Shown one piece after another: positions 34,040-44,547 of a DNA stretch of 64,000 nt. The position numbers and the translations under genes were made by a program. The stretch's first letter is position 1. Each line of letters opens with the position of its first letter. Under the pieces are notes generated by a model. The model had not been told where the DNA came from. It ran no database searches and saw only the letters and a list, made by a program, of their open reading frames with translations. Source of the stretch: Vibrio brasiliensis LMG 20546 (GTDB lineage: Bacteria > Pseudomonadota > Gammaproteobacteria > Enterobacterales > Vibrionaceae); NCBI RefSeq assembly GCF_000189255.1, contig NZ_AEVS01000008.1, forward strand, positions 62,001 to 126,000. Direction: 5' to 3'.

Positions 34040-34708
34040 TTACTTAAGAGGCAGGATTTGGATCTCTACACGGCGGTTACAAGCGCGACCTTCAGTAGTG
34101 CTGTTAGTACATAGTGGGTAACGTTCGCCATTACCACGAGCGATAGCACGGCCAGCAGCAACACCTTGAGAAACAAGGTATGAACGAACAGATTCAGCAC
34201 GGCGCTCAGACAGAACCTGGTTAGTGGTATCGCTGCCAGTGCTGTCAGTATGACCGTCAATAACCAGGCTAGTATCTGGGTATTCAACAAGGATTTGCGC
34301 TACACCACGTAGTGTATTGTGGATGCTTGAATCAAGCTGGTAAGAGCTAGACTGGAAGCCAATACCGTTTTCGAGGCGAAGTAACAGCTGGTTTTCGCCA
34401 ACGCGTTCAACCTGAACACCAGAGTTCAGCAGTTGTTTACGTAAAGCAGCTTCTTGTTGGTCGAAGTAGTAACCAACACCGCCACCAACTGCCGCACCAC
34501 CTGCAGCACCGATTAGGGCGTGCTTACGACGTTCTTTCGCATCATCACCTGTTGCAAGACCTACGGCAGCACCAGCGATAGCGCCAATTAGCGCCCCCTG
34601 AGTTGCAGAGTTAGTCTCAGTCTCACCGGTAGTGGCATTTTGGCGTTGCGTCGCCTGACAGCCAGAAAGTGCGATTGCTACTGCTAGAGCAAGTGTGATT
34701 TTTTTCAC
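34040..34708 (-). CDS. OmpA-family outer-membrane lipoprotein (YiaD-like)
   Basis: A 222-residue lipoprotein from GTG 34708, which has GGAGAT nine bases upstream; the longer frame from 34729 has no site. The signal (KKITLALAVAIALSGCQ) ends in the lipobox LSGC. A glycine-zipper segment (ALIGAIAGAAVGLATG, ALIGAAGGAAVGGGVGYYFD) follows, then the OmpA peptidoglycan-binding domain: LVIDGHTDSTGSDTTNQVLSERRAESVRSYL and GRAIARGNGERYPLCTNSTTEGRACNRRVEI. It probably ties the outer membrane to the cell wall. Confidence 0.88.
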   Translation of the reverse strand: MKKITLALAVAIALSGCQATQRQNATTGETETNSATQGALIGAIAGAAVGLATGDDAKERRKHALIGAAGGAAVGGGVGYYFDQQEAALRKQLLNSGVQVERVGENQLLLRLENGIGFQSSSYQLDSSIHNTLRGVAQILVEYPDTSLVIDGHTDSTGSDTTNQVLSERRAESVRSYLVSQGVAAGRAIARGNGERYPLCTNSTTEGRACNRRVEIQILPLK

Positions 34709-34853
34709 GATAACATCTCCGTGTATCATTATATTTTAAGCCAGACCCATGTCCGGTTTTTGGATGACAGTGAATAAACCTGATGGCCTTTATTATGTCA
34801 ATTTTATCTAGCTTATTTGACCAAAGATTAACGGTAGCTGAACGAAGATTGCA

Positions 34854-35537
34854 CTATCTGAGCATTTTGGGCGCTTGTGCGCCATCGATTGGGCGGTTTA
34901 CAGAAACGGTGCGACCTTTCTTCAGACCAACTTCATAATCTTCAGTTAAGTTCTTCATCGCCTCTCTTAATTGCTGCTTAAACGTTTCGCGGTCGATGTT
35001 TTTAAACTCTTTGTCGATGTAGTCGTCGATCTTCTTCGCTGATTCTTCATCTGGACTGATGATAGGCAGCTTTTCCAGAGCACCTTCTACCCAGCCTGAT
35101 AAGAAGGAGTTCACACGACGAGTAACTTCACCTGAAGGGGTACCAGAGCCAGCAAAACCGTTACGGAAACGGCCTGTCTGTTCATTCATTTCGCGATAAA
35201 TGATGTCGAAGGCGAAAGCAGCAAAAATAGCGCGGTCCGCTTCACCGATAAACTCTACTCGTTTGAGGCCTTTGTGGTTAAGCAGTACTGCTTCAACGCC
35301 AAACTTAGTGTTAATGCCACGAATGATACGCAACAAGTTAGAGCCTACGTTGGCAGGGAGGAGGTGGGTCGACTGTGTTTTGCCCATCTTGATAAACTCG
35401 ATATCGTCTTTATCGAGGCCATATTTAAGCATCAAACGATGAGCCATTTTGATCGCATTGGCTGCTTCGTTGACGTTGGCTGAATTACCAAGCTCTAAAC
35501 ATTTCGCAATTTTTTTGAGGGCTTTTTGTTTATCCAT
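34854..35537 (-). CDS. DUF2786 domain protein
   Basis: A 227-residue soluble protein. The N-terminal 40 residues (MDKQKALKKIAKCLELGNSANVNEAANAIKMAHRLMLKYGL) are the DUF2786 helical domain. The middle part holds strands (FGVEAVLLNHKGLKRVEFIGEADRAIFA), and the C-terminus is charged and helical. Such proteins are found in phages and bacteria and their role is unknown. It is a single gene. No catalytic motif is apparent. Confidence 0.78.
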   Translation of the reverse strand: MDKQKALKKIAKCLELGNSANVNEAANAIKMAHRLMLKYGLDKDDIEFIKMGKTQSTHLLPANVGSNLLRIIRGINTKFGVEAVLLNHKGLKRVEFIGEADRAIFAAFAFDIIYREMNEQTGRFRNGFAGSGTPSGEVTRRVNSFLSGWVEGALEKLPIISPDEESAKKIDDYIDKEFKNIDRETFKQQLREAMKNLTEDYEVGLKKGRTVSVNRPIDGAQAPKMLR

Positions 35538-35641
35538 CGACCGCTGTATGTCTCACATATTTAGCAAAGTCGGACATTTTAACGTTTTCCGATCAAAAAC
35601 GGAAATACGTTGTAGTTATATAATGAGTAGGCGTGAGGAAG

Positions 35642-35664
35642 TCGCCACCGTATCAGGGTGGCGA
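35642..35664. terminator. Hairpin after the DUF3334 gene
   Basis: TCGCCACC-GTATCAG-GGTGGCGA, a perfect 8-bp stem just after the DUF3334 stop on the minus strand. There is no T run, so it is only a possible terminator. Confidence 0.45.
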
Positions 35665-35692
35665 TGTCTGGTTGATAATAGAGTTGGCGAGT

Positions 35693-36394
35693 TTAGATGC
35701 CTAACTCATCAAGCAGGTCGTTAGCGTTGCTTTCTTCACCCGCTGGGCTTTTCGTCTCTTTGCTTGCTTTCATCTTCTGTTGAGTCTGCTCCAGAATTGT
35801 ATCCGGGCAATCGTCCTCAGCCGCTTCAAATTCCTCAAGCTGGATGAATTCAGTCTTATCCATTGCCAGCTCTAAATAGAAGATATTGCCTTGCTCAGTA
35901 GAGAAGGTGACTCGGCGCGCTTGTGGGCGATCAAGATTGGTATCAACAGATAGATTAACCTGTTTGTTCAGAGACAGCATTTTAGGTTGGTTCTGGGTGA
36001 TATGCGTTTGCAGATCTTTACGAACCTGGTTAGTAAAGTGACCGACCAATTGGTTCATCAGTTCACCAAGTACGTCAGCCACCTCATCAGAAGTGTGGAG
36101 AACGGCAAGCTCTTCTTCTGGCATACCCATATTGCGCATGTAGTTGGTATAGACTTCCAGTGCTGCTTTAGCGGTGAAGTTTATGACCACCAGACCAGAG
36201 AAACCGCCGTCAAACAAGACGAAACAGCCAAAGTCTGGCTTGAGGCTGGTTTTAGTGATTTTCTGCACCATTGCAGAGTAGGAAACATTAGAGCTCGTAG
36301 CAGAGGTCAGAACCCCTGAAACGGACTGGCATAACTTTAAAAGGATGTCTTCTGTTGTGATTACTTTATTTTTTTTCATGGATGATTCGCTCAT
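35693..36394 (-). CDS. DUF3334 protein, CheX/CheC-like
   Basis: A 233-residue cytosolic protein of the DUF3334 family. The segment DEVADVLGELMNQLVGHF has the spacing of the CheX/CheC/FliY phosphatase motif, Asp..Glu-x-x-Asn (E-L-M-N), which removes phosphate from CheY. The hydrophobic strand GCFVLFDGGFSGLVVINF before it also fits the CheX fold. The C-terminal 50 residues are polar and disordered (QQKMKASKETKSPAGEES). The link to chemotaxis is inference. It faces away from the YdiJ-like gene with 190 bases between. Confidence 0.75.
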   Translation of the reverse strand: MSESSMKKNKVITTEDILLKLCQSVSGVLTSATSSNVSYSAMVQKITKTSLKPDFGCFVLFDGGFSGLVVINFTAKAALEVYTNYMRNMGMPEEELAVLHTSDEVADVLGELMNQLVGHFTNQVRKDLQTHITQNQPKMLSLNKQVNLSVDTNLDRPQARRVTFSTEQGNIFYLELAMDKTEFIQLEEFEAAEDDCPDTILEQTQQKMKASKETKSPAGEESNANDLLDELGI

Positions 36395-36585
36395 AGAAAC
36401 ACTTTAAACAGGATCAATTATTTATAAGTGTGGGAAAAAAATGCGATAACTTCCATTCTGACACTGCATTTCTGTTTTGATCACCCTTTTAAATGTTGTA
36501 AAGTGACCTGATTCAAATAATAGTTTTTTACACTTTAAGCGAACCCAGTGCTGATAGGATCGGCGTCGTAGGGGGCAGGAAGCAA

Positions 36586-39500
36586 ATGTTACCAAGATTA
36601 CATTCACAATCGGATGTGGATCCGATCGTACTCACCTTTCTCGAACAACTCAAAGCAGACGGTTTTAGTGGCGATATCGAAAGCCAGTATTCAAGCCGAC
36701 TTGCGGTATCAACCGACAACAGTGTTTATCAGCAACTGCCTCAGGCGGTCGTTCACCCAAGAACTACGCAAGACGTTGCATTGATCGGTAAATTAGCCAT
36801 CCAGCCACAGTATGAGAGGGTGACATTCTCACCTCGTGGAGGTGGTACAGGTACCAACGGTCAGTCATTGACCAAAGGTGTTGTGGTCGATTTATCTCGC
36901 CATATGAACAAAGTGCTGGAGATTAACGAAGACGAAGGTTGGGTTCGGGTACAGACCGGTATCGTTAAAGATCAGCTTAATGATGCTGTTCGTCCATACG
37001 GTTATTTTTTCTCTCCTGACTTATCGACCAGTAACCGCGCGACGCTGGGTGGTATGATCAATACCGACGCTTCGGGTCAGGGGTCACTGAAGTACGGTAA
37101 AACGTCAGATCACGTGTTGTCTCTTCAGGCGGTATTCGCTGACGGTTCATGCTTAGAGTCTGACCTCTCTCATGGTATGCCAGCAGAAGGTGAGTATGCC
37201 TTTGATGCTTACAACACCACTGAGCGAATCTGTCGTGAAAAACGTCAGCAGATAGAAGCTAAATTTCCTCCGCTAAACCGCTTCCTAACCGGCTACGACC
37301 TTAAGAACGCACTGGATACTGATACAGACCAGTTTAACTTTACTCGCGTTCTGTGTGGCGCTGAGGGCTCATTAGCTTTTATCACTGAAGCCAAGCTTAA
37401 CCTGACGCCAATTCCGAAAGCTCGTACCCTGGTTAACATCAAATACAGCAGCTTCGATTCGGCACTGCGTAATGCACCGTTTATGGTCGAAGCGAAAGCC
37501 TTATCGGTAGAAACCGTTGACTCTCGAGTACTCAACCTCGCTAAGCAAGATATTGTCTGGCATACGGTTAGCGATTTGCTGACGGATGTTCCGGGCAAAG
37601 ATATGCAAGGCATCAACATGGTGGAGTTTGCCGGTCAGGATGAACAAGAAGTTGAGCAACAGGTAAGCGCTTTGTGTCAGCGTCTTGATCAAATGCTGGC
37701 TACTGAAGATGCGGGAATTATCGGCTATCAGGTATGTGACGATGTTGCCAGCATAGGTCGTATCTATAACATGCGTAAAAAAGCGGTCGGCCTGCTTGGG
37801 GCTGCGAAAGGTCGAGCTAAACCTGTCGCATTCGCTGAGGACACCTGTGTTCCACCAGAAAATCTGGCCGACTTTATCGCTGAGTTCCGCGAGTTGCTAG
37901 ATGCTAAGTCGCTGAACTACGGTATGTTTGGCCACGTTGATGCCGGGGTTCTCCACGTTCGTCCTGCTCTTGATCTTTGCGATCCGAAGCAAGAAGCACT
38001 GATGCACCAGATTTCTGATGAAGTGGTTAAGCTGGTGGCGAAATATGGCGGTTTGATGTGGGGTGAGCATGGTAAGGGCTTCCGCTCTGAATACGGTCCG
38101 GAGTTCTTTGGTGAAGAGCTGTTTACCGAGCTTCGTCGTGTTAAGGCGGCATTTGACCCGCACAACAAGATGAACCCGGGCAAGATCTGTACTCCGATTG
38201 ATAGCAATGAAGAGTTGGTTAAAGTCACCGATGTTAAGCGTGGCTACTATGACCGTCAGATTGATGTGCAAGTGCGTGACAGCTTTAAACAAGCGATGGA
38301 GTGTAACGGTAACGGCCTGTGTTTTAACTACGACACTTCTTCGCCAATGTGTCCTTCGATGAAAGTGACCGCAGACCGTCGCCATTCACCAAAAGGCCGT
38401 GCCGGAATGGTACGCGAATGGTTACGTCAGTTGACCGAGCAGGGTGTCGATATTCTTGACCTCGAAAAGCAAACGCTTGAGGACAACTCGACCATTAAAA
38501 CGATGATCGAAAGAGTACGTAACACAATTAACAAACGTCATGAGTATGACTTCTCCCATGAAGTTTATCAGGCAATGAATGGCTGTCTGGCGTGTAAAGC
38601 GTGTGCCAGCCAGTGTCCGATTAAGGTTGACGTACCTAGCTTCCGCTCTCGTTTCCTCAATATCTACTACTCACGTTACCAGCGACCGGTGAAAGACTAC
38701 TTGGTGGCGAACATTGAAAACATGCTCCCTGTATTGGCGAAGGCACCTAAGCTGGTCAATGGTGCGCTTAAGCAGCAGTGGGTACAGGACTTAACCGCTA
38801 AGTCGGTTGGCTATGTTGATTCACCGTTACTGTCTGTCCCGACTCTGGAACAGCGCACTTCAGCACTTAAAACGTTCGATCTTCAACAACTGGCTGCAAT
38901 GTCTAAACAGGACAAAGCAGATCACGTTGTTATTGTTCAGGACCCGTTTACCAGTTACTACGATGCACAAGTAGTCGAAGATTTCGCAACCTTGGTTGGC
39001 AAGTTGGGCAAGACGCCAGTATTACTTCCGTTCAAACCTAACGGTAAAGCACAGCACGTTAAAGGATTCCTCAAGCGTTTTGCTAACAGTGCTGCTAATA
39101 CGGCCGCCTTCTTGCAGCAAGTCGCAGATATTGGCGTTCCTCTGGTGGGCGTAGACCCTGCGTTAGTGCTTTGTTACCGCGACGAATATCAGGAAGTGTT
39201 GGGCGATAAGCGCGGTGACTTCGAAGTACTAACTGTTCATGAGTGGTTAGAGCCTAAACTGGGTGAGTTTGAGCAACGTCCTGCTAGTGAAGAACAACCT
39301 TGGTATCTATTTGCGCACTGTACTGAGAAAACCAAAATGCCAAACGCTGAAAAAGAGTGGGGGGCAATTTTCGCTCACTTTGGTGCTCGGCTAGACACCG
39401 TGCCGGTTGGCTGTTGTGGTATGGCAGGGACATTTGGTCATGAGGTCGATAAGCTGCAAATGTCGAAAGACATTTATGGTTTGAGCTGGAAACCTCGTTT

Positions 39501-39618
39501 GCAAGATTTACCAAAAGAGCGTTGCCTGATAACAGGCTATTCGTGCCGCAGTCAGGTTAAGCGTTTCGAACAGGTCAAAACCCAACATCCTCTGCAAGCA
39601 TTGTTGCAAATAGTCTAA
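36586..39618 (+). CDS. ydiJ: FAD/4Fe-4S oxidoreductase, YdiJ-like 2-hydroxyacid dehydrogenase
   Basis: A 1010-residue flavoprotein close in length to E. coli YdiJ. Layout: FAD-binding type 4 domain (SPRGGGTGTNGQSLTKGVVV; LGGMINTDASGQGSLKYGKT), FAD-linked oxidase C-terminal domain (GMFGHVDAGVLHVRPALD; LMWGEHGKGFRSEY), a ferredoxin-like domain (NGCLACKACASQCPIKVDVP) and a CCG domain near the end (VGCCGMAGTFGHE). The family oxidises D-2-hydroxyacids; E. coli and Haemophilus YdiJ have been linked to D-2-hydroxyglutarate or D-lactate. AGGAAG precedes the ATG. A terminator follows. The substrate here is not shown by the sequence. Confidence 0.88.
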   Translation: MLPRLHSQSDVDPIVLTFLEQLKADGFSGDIESQYSSRLAVSTDNSVYQQLPQAVVHPRTTQDVALIGKLAIQPQYERVTFSPRGGGTGTNGQSLTKGVVVDLSRHMNKVLEINEDEGWVRVQTGIVKDQLNDAVRPYGYFFSPDLSTSNRATLGGMINTDASGQGSLKYGKTSDHVLSLQAVFADGSCLESDLSHGMPAEGEYAFDAYNTTERICREKRQQIEAKFPPLNRFLTGYDLKNALDTDTDQFNFTRVLCGAEGSLAFITEAKLNLTPIPKARTLVNIKYSSFDSALRNAPFMVEAKALSVETVDSRVLNLAKQDIVWHTVSDLLTDVPGKDMQGINMVEFAGQDEQEVEQQVSALCQRLDQMLATEDAGIIGYQVCDDVASIGRIYNMRKKAVGLLGAAKGRAKPVAFAEDTCVPPENLADFIAEFRELLDAKSLNYGMFGHVDAGVLHVRPALDLCDPKQEALMHQISDEVVKLVAKYGGLMWGEHGKGFRSEYGPEFFGEELFTELRRVKAAFDPHNKMNPGKICTPIDSNEELVKVTDVKRGYYDRQIDVQVRDSFKQAMECNGNGLCFNYDTSSPMCPSMKVTADRRHSPKGRAGMVREWLRQLTEQGVDILDLEKQTLEDNSTIKTMIERVRNTINKRHEYDFSHEVYQAMNGCLACKACASQCPIKVDVPSFRSRFLNIYYSRYQRPVKDYLVANIENMLPVLAKAPKLVNGALKQQWVQDLTAKSVGYVDSPLLSVPTLEQRTSALKTFDLQQLAAMSKQDKADHVVIVQDPFTSYYDAQVVEDFATLVGKLGKTPVLLPFKPNGKAQHVKGFLKRFANSAANTAAFLQQVADIGVPLVGVDPALVLCYRDEYQEVLGDKRGDFEVLTVHEWLEPKLGEFEQRPASEEQPWYLFAHCTEKTKMPNAEKEWGAIFAHFGARLDTVPVGCCGMAGTFGHEVDKLQMSKDIYGLSWKPRLQDLPKERCLITGYSCRSQVKRFEQVKTQHPLQALLQIV

Positions 39619-39622
39619 AATC

Positions 39623-39659
39623 AATAGCTCAGCCATTTACGCTGAGCTATTTTTATTTT
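39623..39659 (+). terminator. Terminator after ydiJ
   Basis: AATAGCTCAGC-CATTTAC-GCTGAGCTATT followed by TTTATTTTA: a perfect 11-bp stem with T run. Confidence 0.92.
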
Positions 39660-39684
39660 ATTGGTATCAATTTAGGGAACATCT

Positions 39685-40146
39685 ATGGATAAGTTGGAAC
39701 GTAAAATTCCGCCAGTAGCGCTGTTTGTGCTATTTGTTGTTGCCATTAACCACTTGAGTCATGAGTTTCTCGCTTTTTCGGTTAGCCTACCATTAGGCTG
39801 GCTGGTATTCGCAGCGTGCTTTGTTATCGCTGGGTTTGTCGGTCTGGCAGGGGTGTATGAGTTTCGCCGAGCCCAAACAACCGTCAACCCAATCAAAGTC
39901 GACGATGCTTCGTCGGTGGTGGACTCAGGAATTTTCTCTTATACCCGTAACCCAATGTACTTGGGGCTGTTTTTATTACTGTTCGGTTTTGCCTATTGGC
40001 AGCAAAATATATTGGCGATCTTGTTTAGCTTTACCTTTATTGCATACATGAACCGTTTCCAAATCTTGCCCGAAGAGCGGGCACTAGAATCTTTGTTTGG
40101 CGCAGAGTATTTAGATTATAAACAGCGAGTCAGACGCTGGATTTAA
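39685..40146 (+). CDS. Isoprenylcysteine-methyltransferase-like membrane protein
   Basis: A 153-residue inner-membrane protein with three to four helices. The C-terminal half carries the ICMT/PEMT signature: GIFSYTRNPMYLGLFLLLFGFAYW, then EERALESLFGAEYLDYKQRVRRWI, in which RNPMY and the E-R-x-L..F...Y..Y pattern bind SAM and catalyse methyl transfer. Bacterial members of this group methylate lipids or small molecules; the acceptor is unknown. It stands alone between two terminators. Confidence 0.82.
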   Translation: MDKLERKIPPVALFVLFVVAINHLSHEFLAFSVSLPLGWLVFAACFVIAGFVGLAGVYEFRRAQTTVNPIKVDDASSVVDSGIFSYTRNPMYLGLFLLLFGFAYWQQNILAILFSFTFIAYMNRFQILPEERALESLFGAEYLDYKQRVRRWI

Positions 40147-40167
40147 ACATGGATTCGCTGCGAGCTA

Positions 40168-40200
40168 CAAAAAAGCCCTACCAATCTGGTAGGGCTTTTT
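40168..40200. terminator. Bidirectional terminator between ICMT-like gene and hutH
   Basis: AAAAGCCCTACCA-ATC-TGGTAGGGCTTTT: a perfect 13-bp stem with A and T runs, serving both convergent units. Confidence 0.93.
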
Positions 40201-40213
40201 GCTCTATTAGTGC

Positions 40214-41749
40214 TTAAGCGATACTTGGCAGTATAGACTCAGGCATTAAGTGGTTGTGTACTGCCAGCAATAGAAGCGCGTTCGCTGCTTCGATATCTGG
40301 AGCAAAGTAACGGTCTTTGTCGTAGAAGCTCACTTTCTCACGCAGGATATGTTTTGCTTCCTCGATACGTGGTGAAGACTTGTTTGGCGCGCGGAAATCC
40401 AGACCTTGTGCCGCCGATAAGTACTCAACCGCCAGAATACCACGAGTGTTCTCCGCCATATCACGCAGGCGACGACCGGCAAAGGTTGCCATTGAAACAT
40501 GGTCTTCCTGGTTGGCTGATGTCGGTAAGCTATCTACTGAAGCTGGGTGAGCTAAGGTCTTGTTTTCGCTTGCCAGAGCCGCAGAGGTTACCTGCGCAAT
40601 CATAAAGCCAGAGTTAACACCACCATTATCTACCAGGAATGGCGGAAGCTTGCTCAGTGCACTGTCGATGAGCAGTGCCATACGACGCTCAGACAGGCTA
40701 CCGACTTCAGCAATTGCCAGAGCAAGGTTATCCGCAGCCATAGCAACAGGTTCAGCGTGGAAGTTACCACCTGAGATGATGTCGCCATCGTCTGCAAACA
40801 CGAGAGGGTTGTCCGATACAGAGTTAGCCTCTACCTGAAGGATGTCTGCAGCGTTGCGGATCTGCTGTAAACATGCGCCCATTACCTGTGGCTGACATCG
40901 CAGCGAGTATGGGTCCTGAACCTTCTCACAACTCGTGTGTGATTCACCAATCTCACTGGTGTTATCCAGTAAGTGTCGGTAAGCCGTTGCTGCATCCATC
41001 TGACCACGGTGACCACGAACGCGGTGAATACGTGGGTCGAACGGACGACGACTACCCAGAGCGGCTTCAACTGACATTGCACCACACACCGTTGCTGATG
41101 CAAACAAGTCTTCCGCTGCGAACAGACCTTCAAGTGCAAATGCTGTTGATGCCTGAGTACCATTAAGTAGCGCCAGACCTTCTTTTGGCGCCAGCGTAAT
41201 TGGTGTCAGGCCTGCAATCTTCAGTGCTTCAACGCCTGAGATGATTTTGCCGTTGTGGCGTGCCTGACCTTCACCAAGCAGAACGGTACTCATATGCGCA
41301 AGCGGGGCAAGGTCGCCAGAGGCACCTACAGACCCTTTTTGCGGTACACATGGGTAAACTTGCGAGTTGACCAGGTCAATCAGCGCCTGAATGACTTTAA
41401 GGCGAATACCAGAGTAACCACGTGACAGGCTGTTGATCTTAAGAACCATCATCAAGCGAACCGTTTCGTCTGACATAAACTCGCCGATACCTGCAGCGTG
41501 TGACAGTACGATACTCTTTTGCAGAGTTTCCAGATCCTCTGGTGCGATGCGAGTGTTCGCCAACAGACCAAAACCAGTGTTGATGCCGTAAACAGTGCGG
41601 TCTTCAGCGATCACCTGCTCAACTACCTGAGTACTCTCATCAATGGCTGGGATTGCCTCTGGGTCAAGAGTCAGATTGATTGGTGAACGACTGATTTTAC
41701 GTAGCACTGGAAGGCTAAGTTGTCCCGGCTTAAGCGTTAGATTCAACAT
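40214..41749 (-). CDS. hutH: Histidine ammonia-lyase
   Basis: A 511-residue lyase turning histidine into urocanate and ammonia, the first step of the hut pathway. The MIO cofactor triad Ala-Ser-Gly is in [14 protein letters not shown]. Other family parts are [27 protein letters not shown] and [18 protein letters not shown] start at ATG 41749 because AAGG lies nine bases upstream; two earlier ATGs (41758, 41755) add three residues. It is the last gene of the cluster and follows hutU directly. Confidence 0.96.
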   Translation of the reverse strand: MLNLTLKPGQLSLPVLRKISRSPINLTLDPEAIPAIDESTQVVEQVIAEDRTVYGINTGFGLLANTRIAPEDLETLQKSIVLSHAAGIGEFMSDETVRLMMVLKINSLSRGYSGIRLKVIQALIDLVNSQVYPCVPQKGSVGASGDLAPLAHMSTVLLGEGQARHNGKIISGVEALKIAGLTPITLAPKEGLALLNGTQASTAFALEGLFAAEDLFASATVCGAMSVEAALGSRRPFDPRIHRVRGHRGQMDAATAYRHLLDNTSEIGESHTSCEKVQDPYSLRCQPQVMGACLQQIRNAADILQVEANSVSDNPLVFADDGDIISGGNFHAEPVAMAADNLALAIAEVGSLSERRMALLIDSALSKLPPFLVDNGGVNSGFMIAQVTSAALASENKTLAHPASVDSLPTSANQEDHVSMATFAGRRLRDMAENTRGILAVEYLSAAQGLDFRAPNKSSPRIEEAKHILREKVSFYDKDRYFAPDIEAANALLLLAVHNHLMPESILPSIA

Positions 41750-41760
41750 CTTCATCATCC

Positions 41761-43458
41761 TTATTTAAGCTTCTTTAGTTCTTCGTTAAGCATTGGCAGA
41801 TCCAGCCCCTGGTCTGCAGCGCACTGTTTAGCGATGTCGTAACCCGCGTCAGCGTGACGCATAACACCTGTTGCAGGGTCATTGTGCAGTACGCGAGCAA
41901 TACGCTCAGACGCATCCTGACTACCATCACAACAGATAACCATACCTGAGTGTTGCGAGAAGCCCATACCAACACCGCCGCCGTGGTGTAGTGAAACCCA
42001 AGTCGCACCGCCAGCTGTGTTTAGTAGCGCGTTCAGTAGTGGCCAGTCTGAAACTGCATCAGAGCCATCCATCATGCCTTCTGTTTCGCGGTTAGGGCTG
42101 GCAACTGAACCAGAATCAAGGTGGTCACGACCAATTACGATAGGCGCTTTCAGCTCGCCATTTTTAACCATTTCGTTGAATGCCTGACCCAGACGCTCAC
42201 GGTCTTTCAGGCCCACCCAACAGATACGTGCCGGAAGACCCTGGAACTGAATACGCTCACGTGCCATATCCAGCCAGTTGTGTAGATGCGGATTGTCTGG
42301 GATCAGCTCTTTTACTTTCTGGTCTGTTTTGTAGATATCCTCTGGGTCACCTGACAGAGCAGCCCAGCGGAAAGGACCAATACCTTCACAGAACAACGGA
42401 CGAATGTAAGCCGGAACGAAACCAGGGAAGTCGAATGCATTCTCAACGCCTTTCTCCAGGGCCATCTGACGGATGTTGTTACCATAGTCCAGTGTTGCAC
42501 CACCGCGCTCTTGCAGTGTTAGCATCGCTTTGACCTGAATCGCCATTGACTCTTTAGCTGCGTCAACAACGGCAGCTTCGTCTTTAAGGCGCATTTCCGC
42601 TGCGTGCTCCATAGACCAGCCAATTGGCAGGTAACCATTCAGAGGGTCATGCGCAGAGGTTTGGTCAGTGACCACGTCAGGCGTGATGTTACGCTCTACT
42701 AGCTCAGGGAAGACATCGGCAGCGTTGCCTAGCAGGCCAACGGATACCGGTGTTTCTGATTCATAAATAATCGCCAGAGCTTCATCCAGACTTGTTGCCT
42801 TCTTATCAACATAACCAGTACGCAGACGGTAGTCTATACGTGATTCATCACATTCAACGGCAATCATTGAGAAGCCGGCCATAGTTGCTGCCAGAGGCTG
42901 AGCGCCACCCATGCCGCCAAGACCACCGGTCAGAACCCAGCGTCCTTTAGCGTTACCGTCAAAGTGTTTCTTCGCTACTGAGACGAAAGTCTCGTAAGTG
43001 CCCTGAACGATGCCTTGTGATCCGATGTAGATCCAGCTGCCTGCTGTCATCTGACCGTACATCATCAGACCTTGCTTATCTAACTCGTTAAAGTGTTCCC
43101 AGTTAGCCCAGTGTGGTACCAGGTTTGAGTTGGCAATAAGTACGCGAGGTGCATTTTTATGAGTAGGGAACACACCAACAGGTTTGCCTGATTGCACGAC
43201 CAGTGTTTGGTCGTCTTCCAGACGCTCCAGTACTTCAACAATCTTGTCGTAACACTCCCAGTTGCGCGCTGCGCGACCAATACCACCATACACGACCAAA
43301 GAATGCGGATGCTCAGCAACGTCAGGATCTAAGTTGTTCATCAGCATACGAAGCGGTGCTTCTGTTAGCCAAGATTTTGCTCTCAATGTCGTGCCGTGTG
43401 GCGCGCGAATGGTTCTGGACGTATCGAGACGCTTATCTTCTACTTGGCGTTCCGTCAT
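41761..43458 (-). CDS. hutU: Urocanate hydratase
   Basis: A 565-residue NAD-dependent urocanase (urocanate to imidazolonepropionate). Conserved blocks are [53 protein letters not shown] and [22 protein letters not shown], which include the NAD-binding loop and the active-site Cys area. The ribosome site AAGGAGT precedes the ATG. It is 90 bases downstream of hutG and is followed by hutH after two bases. Length is typical. Confidence 0.96.
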   Translation of the reverse strand: MTERQVEDKRLDTSRTIRAPHGTTLRAKSWLTEAPLRMLMNNLDPDVAEHPHSLVVYGGIGRAARNWECYDKIVEVLERLEDDQTLVVQSGKPVGVFPTHKNAPRVLIANSNLVPHWANWEHFNELDKQGLMMYGQMTAGSWIYIGSQGIVQGTYETFVSVAKKHFDGNAKGRWVLTGGLGGMGGAQPLAATMAGFSMIAVECDESRIDYRLRTGYVDKKATSLDEALAIIYESETPVSVGLLGNAADVFPELVERNITPDVVTDQTSAHDPLNGYLPIGWSMEHAAEMRLKDEAAVVDAAKESMAIQVKAMLTLQERGGATLDYGNNIRQMALEKGVENAFDFPGFVPAYIRPLFCEGIGPFRWAALSGDPEDIYKTDQKVKELIPDNPHLHNWLDMARERIQFQGLPARICWVGLKDRERLGQAFNEMVKNGELKAPIVIGRDHLDSGSVASPNRETEGMMDGSDAVSDWPLLNALLNTAGGATWVSLHHGGGVGMGFSQHSGMVICCDGSQDASERIARVLHNDPATGVMRHADAGYDIAKQCAADQGLDLPMLNEELKKLK

Positions 43459-43548
43459 GGTAAGACTCCTTGTGGTTCACGTTATTCAGGCAAACAGGGG
43501 GCTAGGGCGCATAATGCACCTGCAGGCTAGCCACCGCCTGATGGGTTA

Positions 43549-44547
43549 TTATTTTTCGGAAAAAGCGTTTGCTATATCCCAACACAGTCGGGCGGCCAAA
43601 CGTGCAGTCTGACTATCGACATCGTAGGTCGGGTTGTATTCAGCAATATCCGCAATGACCAGTTTTTGCTTGTAATGCAGAATTCGTTCGATAAAGGGGG
43701 CGATCATGTCGATGCTGACGCCGCGAGCTGCAGGAGCGCTTACTCCGGGAGCCGTTGCTGCAGGGAATACATCCAAATCTATGGTCAGATAGATGTAGTC
43801 ACACTTATCGATAAAGTGCTGCAGTTGGGTCAGGTGGTAGACATGGTTCAAATGCGCAAGATCTTTATCTTCGACGTACCAAACGCCAAGGTCGTCTGCG
43901 CGCTTAAACAGCGCCTCAGTGTTACTTGCGCGGCTAACACCTAAGCAGGCGTAATGGAAAGGCCAGTCGTGCATCGCGCAGTAGTGTTGAATTTGATTGA
44001 ATGGTGTACCTGAACTCGGCTTGATTTCAGGGTGCTCGCTTTCAAACGCGCGTAAGTCAAAGTGAGCATCAAGATTGATGATGCCGATTTTTGGTGGCGT
44101 AGCCGGATTGAGGTATTCAAAATACTTAGCCAAACCCTGGAAGGACGCCCACGCGACTTCGTGACCACCACCCAGTGTGATGACTGGTGTGGATCTCAGA
44201 GCGGTGGCAATCACGTCAGCACACTGTTCCTGACTTTGCTCAAGCAGATCATCATCACAGATGACATTGCCCAAGTCGATCAGCGCACTTTGTTTGTGCC
44301 AAGCCATATTTGCCAGTGCGCGGCGGATTAGGTCAGGTGCCCGGCGAGCACCAATACGGCCTTTATTACGCGCGACACCTGCATCACTACAGAAACCTAA
44401 CAGACTGACAGCATTATGGTATGGCTGAAGTTGATCAACCTGCATCTGTTTGATGACATGGTGAACGCGTTTTCCGAGTGGACCGTCTTCCACGTCGTGG
44501 CGACCTTGCCAGTGAAACTCTTGGTTTGTGATTACGTGATTAGACAT
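43549..44547 (-). CDS. hutG: Formimidoylglutamase
   Basis: A 332-residue arginase-family hydrolase cleaving N-formimidoyl-glutamate to glutamate and formamide. Metal-binding motifs: [24 protein letters not shown] and [24 protein letters not shown] start it at ATG 44547, with GGAGAG nine bases upstream; this start overlaps the hutI stop by eight bases. The open frame extends to 44568 without support. Last catabolic step of the pathway. Confidence 0.94.
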   Translation of the reverse strand: MSNHVITNQEFHWQGRHDVEDGPLGKRVHHVIKQMQVDQLQPYHNAVSLLGFCSDAGVARNKGRIGARRAPDLIRRALANMAWHKQSALIDLGNVICDDDLLEQSQEQCADVIATALRSTPVITLGGGHEVAWASFQGLAKYFEYLNPATPPKIGIINLDAHFDLRAFESEHPEIKPSSGTPFNQIQHYCAMHDWPFHYACLGVSRASNTEALFKRADDLGVWYVEDKDLAHLNHVYHLTQLQHFIDKCDYIYLTIDLDVFPAATAPGVSAPAARGVSIDMIAPFIERILHYKQKLVIADIAEYNPTYDVDSQTARLAARLCWDIANAFSEK

